Below the pieces are notes generated by a model, which was not told the DNA's origin, searched no databases, and saw only the letters and a program-made list of their open reading frames with translations. Shown in pieces: positions 34,801 through 46,800 of a stretch of 64,000 bases of DNA (its first letter is position 1; each line of letters starts with the position of its first letter). The position numbers and the translations under genes are program-made. The stretch comes from Alligator mississippiensis (lineage: Eukaryota; Chordata; Crocodylia; Alligatoridae), in contig NC_081831.1 in NCBI RefSeq assembly GCF_030867095.1, positions 39,803,319 through 39,867,318 of the forward strand, given 5' to 3'.

Positions 34801-37800
34801 ATATGCACCTTTATAGACTAATACTAAGCTATATAGAGAGAGCACAAGCTTTTGGGAACCCAAAATTCACTTCATCAGATGCTGTGGAAGATGTGCAGAA
34901 AGGAGAGTATAAAGTGGAGTGAGTGATTAGAATACAACAGGTAGGAAAGCAGGAGGGTGAGGGTGGGGAATGCTAGGAGAAGCATACAAGCAAAGAACCC
35001 ATACAAACAAAGGGTCACAAAAACTAATCCAGAGAATGGGATAAGAATACATATTCCCTGTTTAGACCATACTTTGGACAGTCCAGTCTGTGGATAATTT
35101 TATGTTCTGCAACTTTCTGTTCAAACTGGCTTTTAATTTTTTTCTGCCTGAGAACATCAATCCTGAAGTCAGCAGTGGAGTGTCCAGGGAGGCTGAAGTG
35201 CTCTCCCACAGGCCTGCGTGTCTTTCTGCAGCTGATGTCATATGTTCTTTATCTCTGCACAGCATCAGGACAGGGAAGCCAATGAAGCCTGAGGCTGTTG
35301 CTGGTCTGTGTGGAGTGGGGATTAGACTGATCAAACTTCAGACAAGGTCTTAGCTTGCATCATGGCCAGGCCAAAGCACCCAAAATCATAAGATTGTTGC
35401 AACAATCATTACATTAGGAGAAAAATAAACATGGGTTTGGGGTTTTTTTGCCATCTTACTACTGAGCCTTCAAGCAGCTGCTTTCAGGCAGTGCTGTCAG
35501 GCAGTTGTGTCAGGGCTGTGATGTCAGCTGGCTATGTGAGGACGGCACTGTCAGGAAGTCATGCTGTCAGGCAGCCATGCAGGGGCTACGCTGTCAGGCA
35601 GCTATGTAGGGATTGTGATGTCTGGCAGCCATGCTGTCAGGCAGCAGTGCAGGGGCTGTGCTATCAGGTGGCTATGTGGGGGGTCGGGCTGTCATAGTTT
35701 TCTGCACAGCCCAGGTTTATTGGCCTCCAAGGGGTTGGAGCTTTGTGAACACCTCCACCTCACAGGAGAGTTAGCTATTTTGGCCTAGTACCAAGGGCAG
35801 GTTGGGGTCACACACTCACAATCTGAGTACCAGATGATCTGGAAACAAGTCCTGATTCATGACTCTGGACCCTGCCAGTGCTTTGTTAAAATTCTGGCAT
35901 CCCTGTGTCTCTACATGGCCTTTGGAGCCCTCTGTACCCTGGTCAGGAGGCTGAATGGGGCCACTGGCTCATGCTTGTTATGCTGCTGGGAGCCAGGCCA
36001 TGACGGCACCTCAGGGGAAGCAGGGTGTCTGGTACAGCAGTGCTTATAACCTGACAATGTGGTAGGCATCTGTGTAATTATTGCTCTCCCCCTTGCTTCC
36101 AGGCTGCACCCTTGGACAGTCAAAGCAAACCCGCTCTGCAGGAAGTGATGTCAGAAACTGCACCACAGTCCCTCCGGTGAGAACCTTCCTGGCATCCCAA
36201 AGAACGTCTGGAAATGTGCATGTCCCATCTGCAGCTCTAGGCAGACCTGAATCCCCCCCGCCCCGCGCCATTCTTTTCAGTACAAACTTTGGGTTCTCTT
36301 GCTTCCTCCCTGCTCTCCACTGACCTTTGTGTTCCTTGGGTCTCTTCTCCAAACACAGCTGCCATCTCCATGCCTTGGTCAGTATAGCCAAGGAACCCAT
36401 CAGGCTCCTAGCTAAAGGGCTGGGGAGGAGGCAAACCAAATGCTCAGCCTAGACAGGTATGTGGCACAACACTAAGTCTTTTTCCATAGTGCTCCAAGAA
36501 GAGTCTATGTCCTGGCTCAGGCAGGGCCCAAAAGAGTCCCTAAGGGCACTGTGCAGACCAGCCCTTTAATTTCAGGACAGCCCTGTTGGGAGGTGTGTGT
36601 GTGTGGCCATGTCACACAGCTATGAAGCAGAACAGAGCAATGCCGTGGGACAGCTGGCTGCCCACATTAACTGAGCAGGTGCTCTCTGGAGGTTGGGGGG
36701 TAGAGATCTGCCCCCGAGCCCTGGACCCTTCATTAACCTGTGTTTCCCTGTCACCTCAGTACCTGCCCTCCACAGTGACAAACACAACTGAGCGGCTCCA
36801 GGCCCTGCGTCAACACATGCAAGTCTACAACGTCAGTGCCTACATTGTTCCAGCCACTGATGCCCACATGGTAAGGCCAGAGCTGTGTCTGTTCCACCCA
36901 AGACCTCTCTCACCTTCATTCCCTGGATGCCAGTGCACCCCACACCTTGCACAGTGACCAGGCTGTGGCTCAGATCTGTGGTGCCACACCTGCAGAGAAA
37001 TCAGTAGCTCACTGCCAAATGCCTGCAAACCAAACACCGCCCCCTGCCCAAACCTGTCTCTACTTCCCATTGCCTAATCCTTGCTTTCTACCTCTTTGGA
37101 GGACACTGTGAGCCAGGCTGCCTGGAGAAGGCTCCCTTGGGCAATGACTGCCTGCCAGAGTTACAGCTCTTTATCTCTCGCCCTGTTCATGTACAGGCAA
37201 TGGCAGGGGTAACCGTGTGTGGGGAGAGGGATGCCAGTAGTCATGGGCTTTCTCTGTCTCTCAGAGCGAGTACATAGCTGAGCAGGATGCCCGGTTGGCA
37301 TGGATGACAGGCTTTACAGGATCTGCAGGTGAGAACATATCCCCACTGCCTGCTTGCTCTGCTGTTTCAGCCCAGTCTCCCAGACACCCTATCACACTCT
37401 GGGAGCTCTTCCCATTGGGATGGTCCCTTCTGGCATGCCTGGAAAAGACGATCCCACAGCACCTGCTCTAAACATGGCCTTCTCCCTGGGGAACATAGAC
37501 TTTTCTTTTGATTTGCAGGTGGATGCCAGCCACAGGTCCAAGGCAGAAAGGAGTTAGGGCCCACACTGTCTGCCTGACAGTATAGCAGGGGTGGGCAATT
37601 TTTTGGGTTTGTGGGCCACATAGGGAGTTTTACTGATCTGTTGTGGACTGGGTCAGCATGTTCCCCACACACTCTGCACAGCCACTCACCAAAATTCCCT
37701 AAATGCACCATCCCATCCACCTGGCCATGAGTCCCGGCTGGTCTCCATGGAGACACCAGGATTGCAGGGTGGTGACAGCATGGGCCCAGGGTGCCACAAT

Positions 37801-40800
37801 CCCAACCCCAGTCCTGCCCACCCACCTGTGCCACTTCTGGATGCCGCTCCCCTGGATCCCAGCCCCGGGCCCATCCTGGCTGGGTGCAGAGCAAAGCCAT
37901 GATCTGCTGCCCCCTCACTGTCACTGCTTCTTGTTCCCAGGGTCTCCATGGGGACTGACCAGGACCCACATGGGCAGGGTGCATGGCCAGGAGGACGTGA
38001 TGGTACCGCAGGCAGTGTGGGGTTGCACTTGGGGCTGGGTCCAGGATTTTGGGGTGGTGATAGTGTGGGGCCAGACCTGGGGCCAGGACAGAGCCGCGAT
38101 CTGCTCCCTGCATGCCCCTGCCCATAGAACCTGCACGCGTGGCAGGGGTGTGCAGGGAGTGGCTCGTGGCTCTGCTCTGGCCCCGTGCTGCCACCACTAC
38201 AAGATCCCAGCCTGTGATCCTGCCTGGCCTTGCCTGCCCATCCCACTCCCGAACACCACTCCCCACCTGCCCGCAGCCCCATCCCATTCAGCTGGCTGCA
38301 TGTTCTGCTTGTGTAGGTCCTGCCCGGTGGTAAGTGCGGGGTAGACCAGCAGGGGTGCTCAAGGAGTGGGACCAGGTCTGGCAGCAGCAGCTAAAAGGAG
38401 CCACCACCACTGGGGCTGCTGGGAAGCAAGTCTGGCTGCTGTGCCACCATAGCCCCACTGCGCATCTCGGGGAGGCAGGACTGCCCGCGTGTGCCATGGC
38501 TCAGGCTGCCTCCCTTGCCTGGGCTGAGGTGGGACCAAGGGACCCGCCACGGGCCAGATAAAATCTCTTGGCAGGCCAAATCTGGCCCATCTTTTGCCCA
38601 CCTCTGCTGTACAGCATGAGAAGAGCAGGCAGGGCTGGAGTTGGAGGAGCATACCACTGTAACAACTTGCAGACCTGTGTGCCTCTTTCCCAGTCAGCAG
38701 GGCAGAGACAGAGGCTACCTTTCTGCATGGGGTCCCTCTGTGAGGGAGCTCCCTGGGGCTGCACTGTAAGCCTCTTTCTTGGGGGCAGGAAGTGGCCAGG
38801 AGAGGATCAGAGTTGCAAGCAGAGTTACTCTAAAGTGGTGGCCAGAAAATGCTGCTTTAGTGAAGCTGAGCCATGTCATGATGTGGTCCATGTAACATCA
38901 CCCAGGGATGGCATTATACGGAATATGCCAGAATATTTTTATTTTGTGGAAAACTCTGAGATTTCTCCTTTTTCGCTCTAAGCTGGGGTGAAAGGACAGG
39001 GGGGAATGCCTGTGGACCAGGACATCTGGGCATTTTTGGCCACCTTGCTTTACAAGGCACAGAGAAGTCCAGGGTGCTGAAAGGAGAAGCCAGTCCACAT
39101 GTTTCTGGACATAAGGGGGCCTCTTGCCATCAGCTGTACCTCTGCGGGCCTGGCCAAGTGTAGAACTGAGTTCTCTGTGGGCAAAGGCAGATTAAGGTGC
39201 ACTGGGGCCCTGGACAAGCACAGAATTGGAGGCCCCCTCCCCCCCATGGGAGCTGAGCTGCAGGGGGAGGGCAGGGAGAGGGGCCCCTTCCCCTCCTAGT
39301 GCTGGGTGAGACTGGGTGGACCCCATTGGACTGGGGGGCGCATGGTCGCCTCTTCTTCCTGCTTCCAGGCCCCACTATGGCTGATACACACACACAGACG
39401 CGTGCGCACATGCATACACAGACACAGGTGTGTGCACTCTACTCTCGCTCTTTGCACATGGGCACAGACCCACACACACACAGACCTACAGACACCCACA
39501 CACAGACCCACAAAAACAGACCCACACACACTTTCCCCACACAAGACCTCCCCCTCCCCCACTCTTGGTCACATTAAGGTAGCCTCCTCTCCCCACGCCT
39601 AACCCCGCCTGTGGCTTGCACCCTGTTACACTGACCTGAAGGGAGCTGCTATGGGCCACGGCGGCACGGGGAGGGGTGGCTGCGGGAGTGCTAAGTTGAA
39701 TTTTGGGGGGCTATAGGCCCCAAGACCCACAAAGCACCGCTGCCTGCAAAGACACAGTGCTCCTGGCCTGGTCAGCCCGGCCCTACTCATCCCCCACCAG
39801 GTAGGGCACGGCTCTCCCAGCCCGGCCTGGCTTGGCCCCCTCCCCTCCAGACACGGGGCCACCTGCCTGCTCCCCTCCCCTCCCCCAGGCTCAGCGTGGC
39901 TCTCCTGGCCAGACCCCAGCCCTACCCCCCATCCCCTCAGCCCCATTGGTGGACAACCTCCCACCCCTGCTTCCAGCTCCCTGGGAAGCAAATGTGAAAG
40001 TCGCAGTTTTAAACTGGGCGCTAAAGATGGACTCTGAGTTTAAAACTGCTGCTTCCACTTCCCTGCTGATGAGGATCCCGGGGCCAGGGCCCCAGATCGG
40101 TAGGGGCTGCTGGGCTCGTGCCCAGCTGGCCGGTACATTCATCTGCCTATGTCTGTGGGTCTGCCTGGAGGATGTAGGATTCTGCAAGCTGCCTGTCCTG
40201 GTTCTCTGCTGCTCTGATGTGGTGGCACCACTTTGACCGTGGGGGGTCCAAAGCCAGGAGCCCTACAGGCCAGTGTGTTCTGTGAGGACCTGAATCACTC
40301 ATTGCGTCTCATGGCAATGGGAAGAGACAGGACAATCAGATATGTCTGCACACATGCACAGAAGGACCCAGGGCAGGCCCACAGAGAGGGGAAACCCAGT
40401 GCTTAGCTTCTCTTCTTCTGTGTCTGAGGAACTGGGGTGGTGACTCTGGACAAAGCAACTCTGTGGACTGACAGTCGCTATTGGATCCAGGCTGAACGCC
40501 AGATGGATTGTAGTTGGGAGCTTCAGAAAACAGGTCAGTAGGCAGAGTGCACTTGGAGACCTTCTTGGGCCTGGCCTCTCCTGCCCATTCCAATCCCACA
40601 ACCTCACTAAGTGAACACTGATTCCAGGTCCTAAAGACTTTCCTGTGCCCAGCTGCTGCCCCAGATTTGAAGTCTGGTCCTATCCCAGGGGAACCCTGAG
40701 TGCCACTGCTCTCAGCAGCCCCATGTTCTGCCATAAGCCCCGACCCCCGATAGCATATGACTGCAGGTGTGGCACTGAGTCTGGAAGCCTGGCTCTGAGC

Positions 40801-43800
40801 CTGCCTTTTCTTAGCTGTTCTCCTGGCCCCTGCTGTTACCCAAGCTGTTGCTACAAGCACCAGCTCCTCCTTCCCTTGCAGCTAACCCTGACCTTGGACT
40901 GCCCACAGGGCAAGGGTACCACTGTGATGCTCTGTTTTGTCTTACAGTTTGGATCCATTCTATTGGGGAGTGGATTCTCCAGGAAGTTCCAGCTGGGAAG
41001 AACATTGGCTTGGACCCCTTCCTCTTTTCCATTGGTATTTCCCCACCTCTACATGGCTTTTCCAGTCCTCCTGCTCTGCCCTCCCACCCTGTTAATGGAT
41101 CATTGCTGGCAGGTGGAGAAGTCAGAGAGACTCCCATTCCTCTGACAGTGACCTTATGGGCCCTTTCTCGGTGGAGGGGTGGGAAAGACTACACAGCAGA
41201 CCAGTTGCCATTGCTCTGACCTTTGGCTGGGTGATCCTGATGGTGGGAAAGTGTGGAAATGTTAGGAGGGTGGGTCAGAGAGCTGTCGCTCTGTACCTAA
41301 CTGCTGACTGCACTGCTTCCTCAGATAACTGGGAGAGTTACTGCCAGGCTCTGCAGAATTCGGGCAGGAACCTGATTCCCATTGAAACCAACCTAGTGGA
41401 CCTTGTCTGGGATGCCCAGAAGCCCCCTCCACCCACCCACAGTATCTATGCCCTCTCGGATGAGTTCACTGGTAAGCCCTCACCCCTTCTTGACCACAGG
41501 AGTCTTAGTGCATTCACAGAGCCATGTGCCAGCTCTACCATGGGGTCTACACTAGCATCCAGGCTTTGACAACTCTTGATCAGAAGCAGATGTTGCTGAG
41601 CATCACACACACAGCTCGACTGCCTGCATTGCCAGGAGCCTTGGTCTCCAGATGTTTAAGACATAGGTTAACAAGACGTAAGTGCAGATGGGCTGGATCA
41701 CAGGGTAGATGGTTTCCCACAAGCACAGGGGAGGCCATCTACAAGGACCAGCTCGTCCAACCGCTCCTTCAGTGCCAGAGCTGCTACCAGTCATCTCACC
41801 TCCATGGAAGTGCTGAGCAGCTGCAGCAAGAACTACAGCTGGATCAGATTCCTCCCCAGTCTCAGTGCTAGGCTTTCCATCCTGGACTGAGTCCTGCCAG
41901 CCCAAGACTCTGGGCATTCATCTGAACTGTGCCTGTCTCTTGCTTTTCTTTCAGGGAACACCTGGCAGAACAAAGTTTCTGACATCCGAACCCAAATGGA
42001 GAAGCATTCCAAGAGCCCCACAGCAGTGCTGCTCTCTGGCCTGGAGGAGACAGCCTGTGAGTACAGGGGATCCACATATTCCTTCCACTGCATCCTCAGC
42101 CGGTGTCTACAATATCCCTCACCATCTCCCAGCAGTGGCCTCTCAACTATCCACAACCCAAATGCTGTTGAGCCATGCAGGCTAGCCAGCCTTCTTATCG
42201 CTCCCCCAACCCCAGGGAGCCAACATGAGATAGTTGATCATTGCTATAGTGGCACCTAAAGCCCAGCATGGGGTGTCAGAGACCATGGCTCTGGGCATTG
42301 AACAAACATGAAAGGAAAGCTAATGTCCAGCTAACCTCATGTCTGGCACAACCTCTGCCAATCTACCATGCAATCTATGAGAAGCAGGACAGGGCAAGAG
42401 GGTCAGACACACGCAGCTTAGCTCACCCATCTCTAATGCCTTCTTTCTTGCAGGGCTCTTTAACCTACGAGGAGATGACATTCCCTACAACCCCGTGTTC
42501 TACTCCTATGCCCTGCTGACCAAATCGAATATCAGGTAAGAAGGATTTCCAGTCTCGAAGGACTGGACCAGCTCCCCAATCCTCTCCAGACCCCGGTATG
42601 ACCCCCTAGCTCCCACCTCTGGACCCCGGCATGACCCCTCAGTTCCCCATCCCTTCTGGACCCAAGGATGCCTCTGGGGCTCCCTGTCTCCTCTGACCTC
42701 TCTTCCCAGCATGGCAGTCCCTTCCCTGCTCCATCTGCTATGTACTGGCTCCTTGCTTGCACCTCCTGCCAGCTTCTTGCCAAACTGTGCAGGTGACTGC
42801 AACTCAATCCCATCCCCTTTCTTGCTCCTAGCCTGTTTCTGAACCAGAGCCGCTTGACCCAAGATGCCCTTCAGTCCCTGACAGCAGGATGCCCAGGGCC
42901 ACTGTGTGTACACCTTGAGGACTACAACCAGGTGAAGGCCCATCTGGAGAACTATGTCCAGGGAGACATCCGGATCTGGATTGGCACTGAGTACACCACC
43001 TATGGGCTCTTTAGAGTGATCCCTGAGGTAAGAGGCACCACTGGCAGATTGCAGAACCCCACTGCGGTAAAAGGGATGAGGCTACCATCACATCTTCTTT
43101 GTGATGTCTCCAGGACATTCGCACCCTGCCCAAGGCTGTGAAGGGCTTGAGCTAGTCCTGTCTGTGTGAGGGTCTGGAGGAGCCTACGGTGGGCATTGTC
43201 CACACAGGTTCAGACAAAGGGGCAAAGGACCTCAGAGGCCTTGGTCCACAGGAGGAGTCTCTGCCTGTGGCAGGGGGTAGTATCAATAGCCACCCTGAGC
43301 CTTTTTGCAGGGAGGGCAGCATATAAGTCAAATAAACATGAGCAGGGGATGGTGAAAATGGGACTTGCATGATCAGGGAGTGTAGCAATGGGAGGCAGTG
43401 GAGATGACCCCTGCCCATTGGCCTTTCTGGGTGCCCTGCAGCTATTCTCCCCACTGCTGAGGTACGCCTACATGCCTTGGTAGGCCATAGGCCCTGATCT
43501 GCCCCATGTTGAGCAGAGGGAGGTAAAACACTCCTGCATCTGGATTATGCAGCTGCTGATACCACAAGCTAATGGGTCTGACTTCTGGGAGGAACATCTC
43601 ATGCATAGAACTGTGCTCTTGGCCACTCCCTGCTAGGTGCATAGACAGCACCTGGCCCATCTAGTAGCTGCATGGAGCTCCCTTGCACAGAGAATCCAGT
43701 CCTAGTAAGGGTGCTGGCATAGTTCTGCTCCCCAGATGGCATGACACAACTATCCCCACTCACAGGAGAAGCGCTTGCAGGAAAGCTATTCCCCAGTAAT

Positions 43801-46800
43801 GACCACCAAGGCAGTGAAGAACACCAAGGAGCAAGGACTTCTTAAAGCAGCTCATGTGAGTGTCTGGCCTGAGCCTTCATTCTTCAGTAGGTTGGGCCAA
43901 GGACACTGTCAACAAATGGAGGGGGCTTCTGTTCATGGAAGGGGCAGGCCTGTGGCTGTGGGAAATGCGTGGTGTGGGTGCTATGGGTGCCTCTAGTGTG
44001 GCACCTGGGTGCTTTGGAAATGGCATTAATTTCAGAAAGCAATGTGGGGCTCCATTCCCTCTGCCCTAAGCAGGGCAAATTGCAGGGTTATTCTCAGGTG
44101 CAGCACTCCTCTGTCAGCTCTTAGCACCAGCTGCCAGAGCGCAGGTTGTCTGGGCGCTGGTATACCACCAAGGTGCAATAGCCCATCCACAATCACCACT
44201 TGCACTTGACCATGCAGGGGAAGCTGGGAAACTGCACCCTGTATGAGCCCCAATTCCCAATGCCCAGCTTGGCCTTGCTCTGTCCTGTGACTGCCAGCAA
44301 GCTCTCCCCAGGTGCGGGACGCCGTGGCAGTGATCCAGTACCTGCTTTGGCTGGAGAAGAATGTGCCACTGGGATCAGTGAATGAATTCTCCGGAGCACG
44401 CTATGTGAACCAGCTACGACAGTCAGTATAAGGGCAGACCCTACCAGGCTCCATCCTGTCCTCATCTGCCCTATTCCCTTGCATATGGCACCATGTGAGG
44501 GGCTGGGCCCTGGTTCAGCTTTCTCTCTAGCACAGCCCTCAATGACCAGGGACTCCTGTGCACTGTGCCACTCTCCATAAGTAGGCGTGGCCACAGGGGG
44601 AGGGAGTCTGGCATAGCCCGGGTCCCCCTGGTGCTGAGTAAGGGTGGGGCAGGCTGGTATCTAAAATCAAGTACAGATGTGATCATGTACCCTGGAATGC
44701 TGCTATCAACCTCCCTGTGGCTGTGGTCCCTCCAGCCCACGTTGTGGAGACCAGCAGTGCCGCCTGGTGGGGGTGGAGTGAGCTGCAGGCCTGCAGCCCA
44801 GGGCTATCCTAGCTCACCATCCCCACTCCTCCCTACCTACCAGCTGGGGGCTGCCTCACACAGCACCTCTCTCTTCCCTTCTAGAAAGATGGACCACTGG
44901 CGGGGGCCCAGCTTTGAAACCATCTCTGCCAGTGGGCTCAATGCTGCACTTGCCCACTACAGGTATTCATAGGGCAGGCTCACAATTTGGGTGCTCTGCA
45001 CAGGGCATGGCCACACATTGGGATTCCAGGAGTGAGGGCTCCAGAGATCCTGGCCCTGTTCTTTGGGCATCCAGGGCTCTTTCCTGAGCCATGGCCCAGT
45101 GAGCCCAGAGCTGTCCTCTGTGCTGGACCCTGTCTACACGTTTCCCTAGTCTTCTACAGCACAGGGAGTGTGGAGGGCAGTCCTGCTGCTTTACAGCTGA
45201 TGTGGGCAGGTAGGGAGGGAGGGAAGACATGGGCTGGGGATGCGCAGGAAGGAGGCATGTATACCTGCAGGAGGGGGTCTCTTGGGACAGGGGAAGATGG
45301 GGGTGCTTGGCCCACAGGGCTCTATTGTTCACTTGCACCTCAGGTTCTACTGCTGGCCTGCATGTGAGTAAGTGTGAGCGGGAGCCTGCTGCATGTCCCA
45401 GGTAGGGGGGAAGGGGTTAGCTCCATCCCTAATCCTCTGGACTTTCTTCCTTCTAGTCCCTCCAATGTCAGCAGCCGGAAGCTGTCGGTGGATGAAATGT
45501 ACCTGACGGACTCTGGAGGGCAATATCTGTAAGTATGCCTCCCACTTGCCCTGCAGCTGGCTCCTGTATGTCATCTCAGCTTCCTCCCCCCACCTCCCCC
45601 CAATCCCGTCCCAAACATCCCCAAAGGTGCCCAGAAATGGGCACACTGTGGTGCTGTCCTGACCACATTCCCGCAGGCATGAGTGACTGGTGCCTCCTGA
45701 ATCTGTGGGGAGCACCTGCAGAAGCTGCCAATGGCTGTCAGGGGGGGACACCAGCCTTACCGACATCATCAGTGTCGGCCGTCGGGGGGCACCAAGCCCA
45801 TCGGGGGGGGGCATGTGCACCCCCGTGCACCCCCTACCAGTCACATATGCCCCTGGGCACATCCAGCCCAGACCTGCTCCAGCCTCACAGAGAGCAGGTG
45901 ACCTCTGTGCTTCCCCAGGTGAGTGGGCCCAGCATGCTGTGGGTGACCGGTTCCCACAGCTTGCAGCAAAGGTCCCCAAGTGTTTCCTGGGCTGCCGCTC
46001 ACCCAGCTCATTTTGCTGCAGGGATGGAACAACGGATATAACCCGGACTGTCCACTGGGGGGCTCCCACCCCTTTCCAGAAGGTACGGCTCAGTCCTAGT
46101 ATGACCCCTTGCCCTTCAGCATGCTCTGCCTGCAGCTGCCCTGGGATGGTGTCCAATTTGGGCGGAGGCAGGGGGGCACCGTGCTTCTGGCTGATATTAG
46201 GAAGCAAGTGCTCTTTATCTTCTTCTCAGTACAAGGTGGCCTCCAGCTCCTGGACACTACCCCAACAGGAGCCAGAGGCAGCAGGTCACTCAGACAGGGG
46301 AGTGACTAGGGAGCTCAGACCTCGGTCAGCTGAAGTGTTAAGGTCATGGAGATGCTGTCAACTACAGGCTTGGGGCCTTCATGGGCACAGCTCAGACAGA
46401 GCCTCTAGCCTATGCCCCAGGGCACAGGCCCCTCTGCTGTCACTGGAAGGGAATCACCATTAGCTGCTAGTCCTGAGGCCCCATGACACACAGCTGAGCC
46501 ATGCTTGCTCCAGACAAGAGGCTAGAGGCTAGTGACTGCTGTGGTCACACTCAGCACATGTATGTGGGCAGGCTTCCTGGGAGGGACGTGCTTTCTGCAC
46601 AGCCCTGCTGGGAGCACAGCCTGAGCCTCACTTTCTGTGCCCCACAGGAAGCGTATACGCGAGTGTTGATGGGAAATATTGAGCTGTCCAGACTTGTCTT
46701 CCCTTCTGGTACATCAGGTAGGTGCTGCACAAACCCAGCTTTGCTGTGAGGGCATGCTGCTGCCTGGCCCATGTGTGGAGAACAAAGGCTGTGAGAGTCT

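Larger units (their letters stand above)
31885..36102 (+). other. XPNPEP2: XPNPEP2 intron 1
   Basis: The longest intron, 4.2 kb. It holds a minus-strand Penelope-like remnant (34790-35345), an AC/TG-rich patch near 34450-34515 and a minisatellite with 70-bp higher-order structure (35495-35697). The rest is unassigned. Confidence 0.85.
37329..40428 (+). other. XPNPEP2: XPNPEP2 intron 4
   Basis: A 3.1-kb intron almost filled by two repeats: a ~1 kb hAT-type non-autonomous element (37586-38606) and copy B of the GC-rich repeat (39181-40115, minus). Long overlapping frames on both strands here belong to those repeats. Confidence 0.85.

Noticed and set aside
37367-38287. 306-codon open frame on the minus strand
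   Set aside because: It lies within the hAT-type non-autonomous element of XPNPEP2 intron 4 and extends into its flank. Composition is Gly/Pro/His/Trp-rich, typical of GC-rich antisense DNA, with no domain.
45347-46207. 286-codon minus-strand frame antisense to XPNPEP2 exons 14-15
   Set aside because: Shadow of a GC-rich coding and intronic region; overlaps two well-supported exons and has no recognisable domain.
45690-46463. 257-codon plus-strand frame across exon 15
   Set aside because: It runs through introns in a different frame from the real exon 15; the spliced XPNPEP2 frame explains the conserved part.
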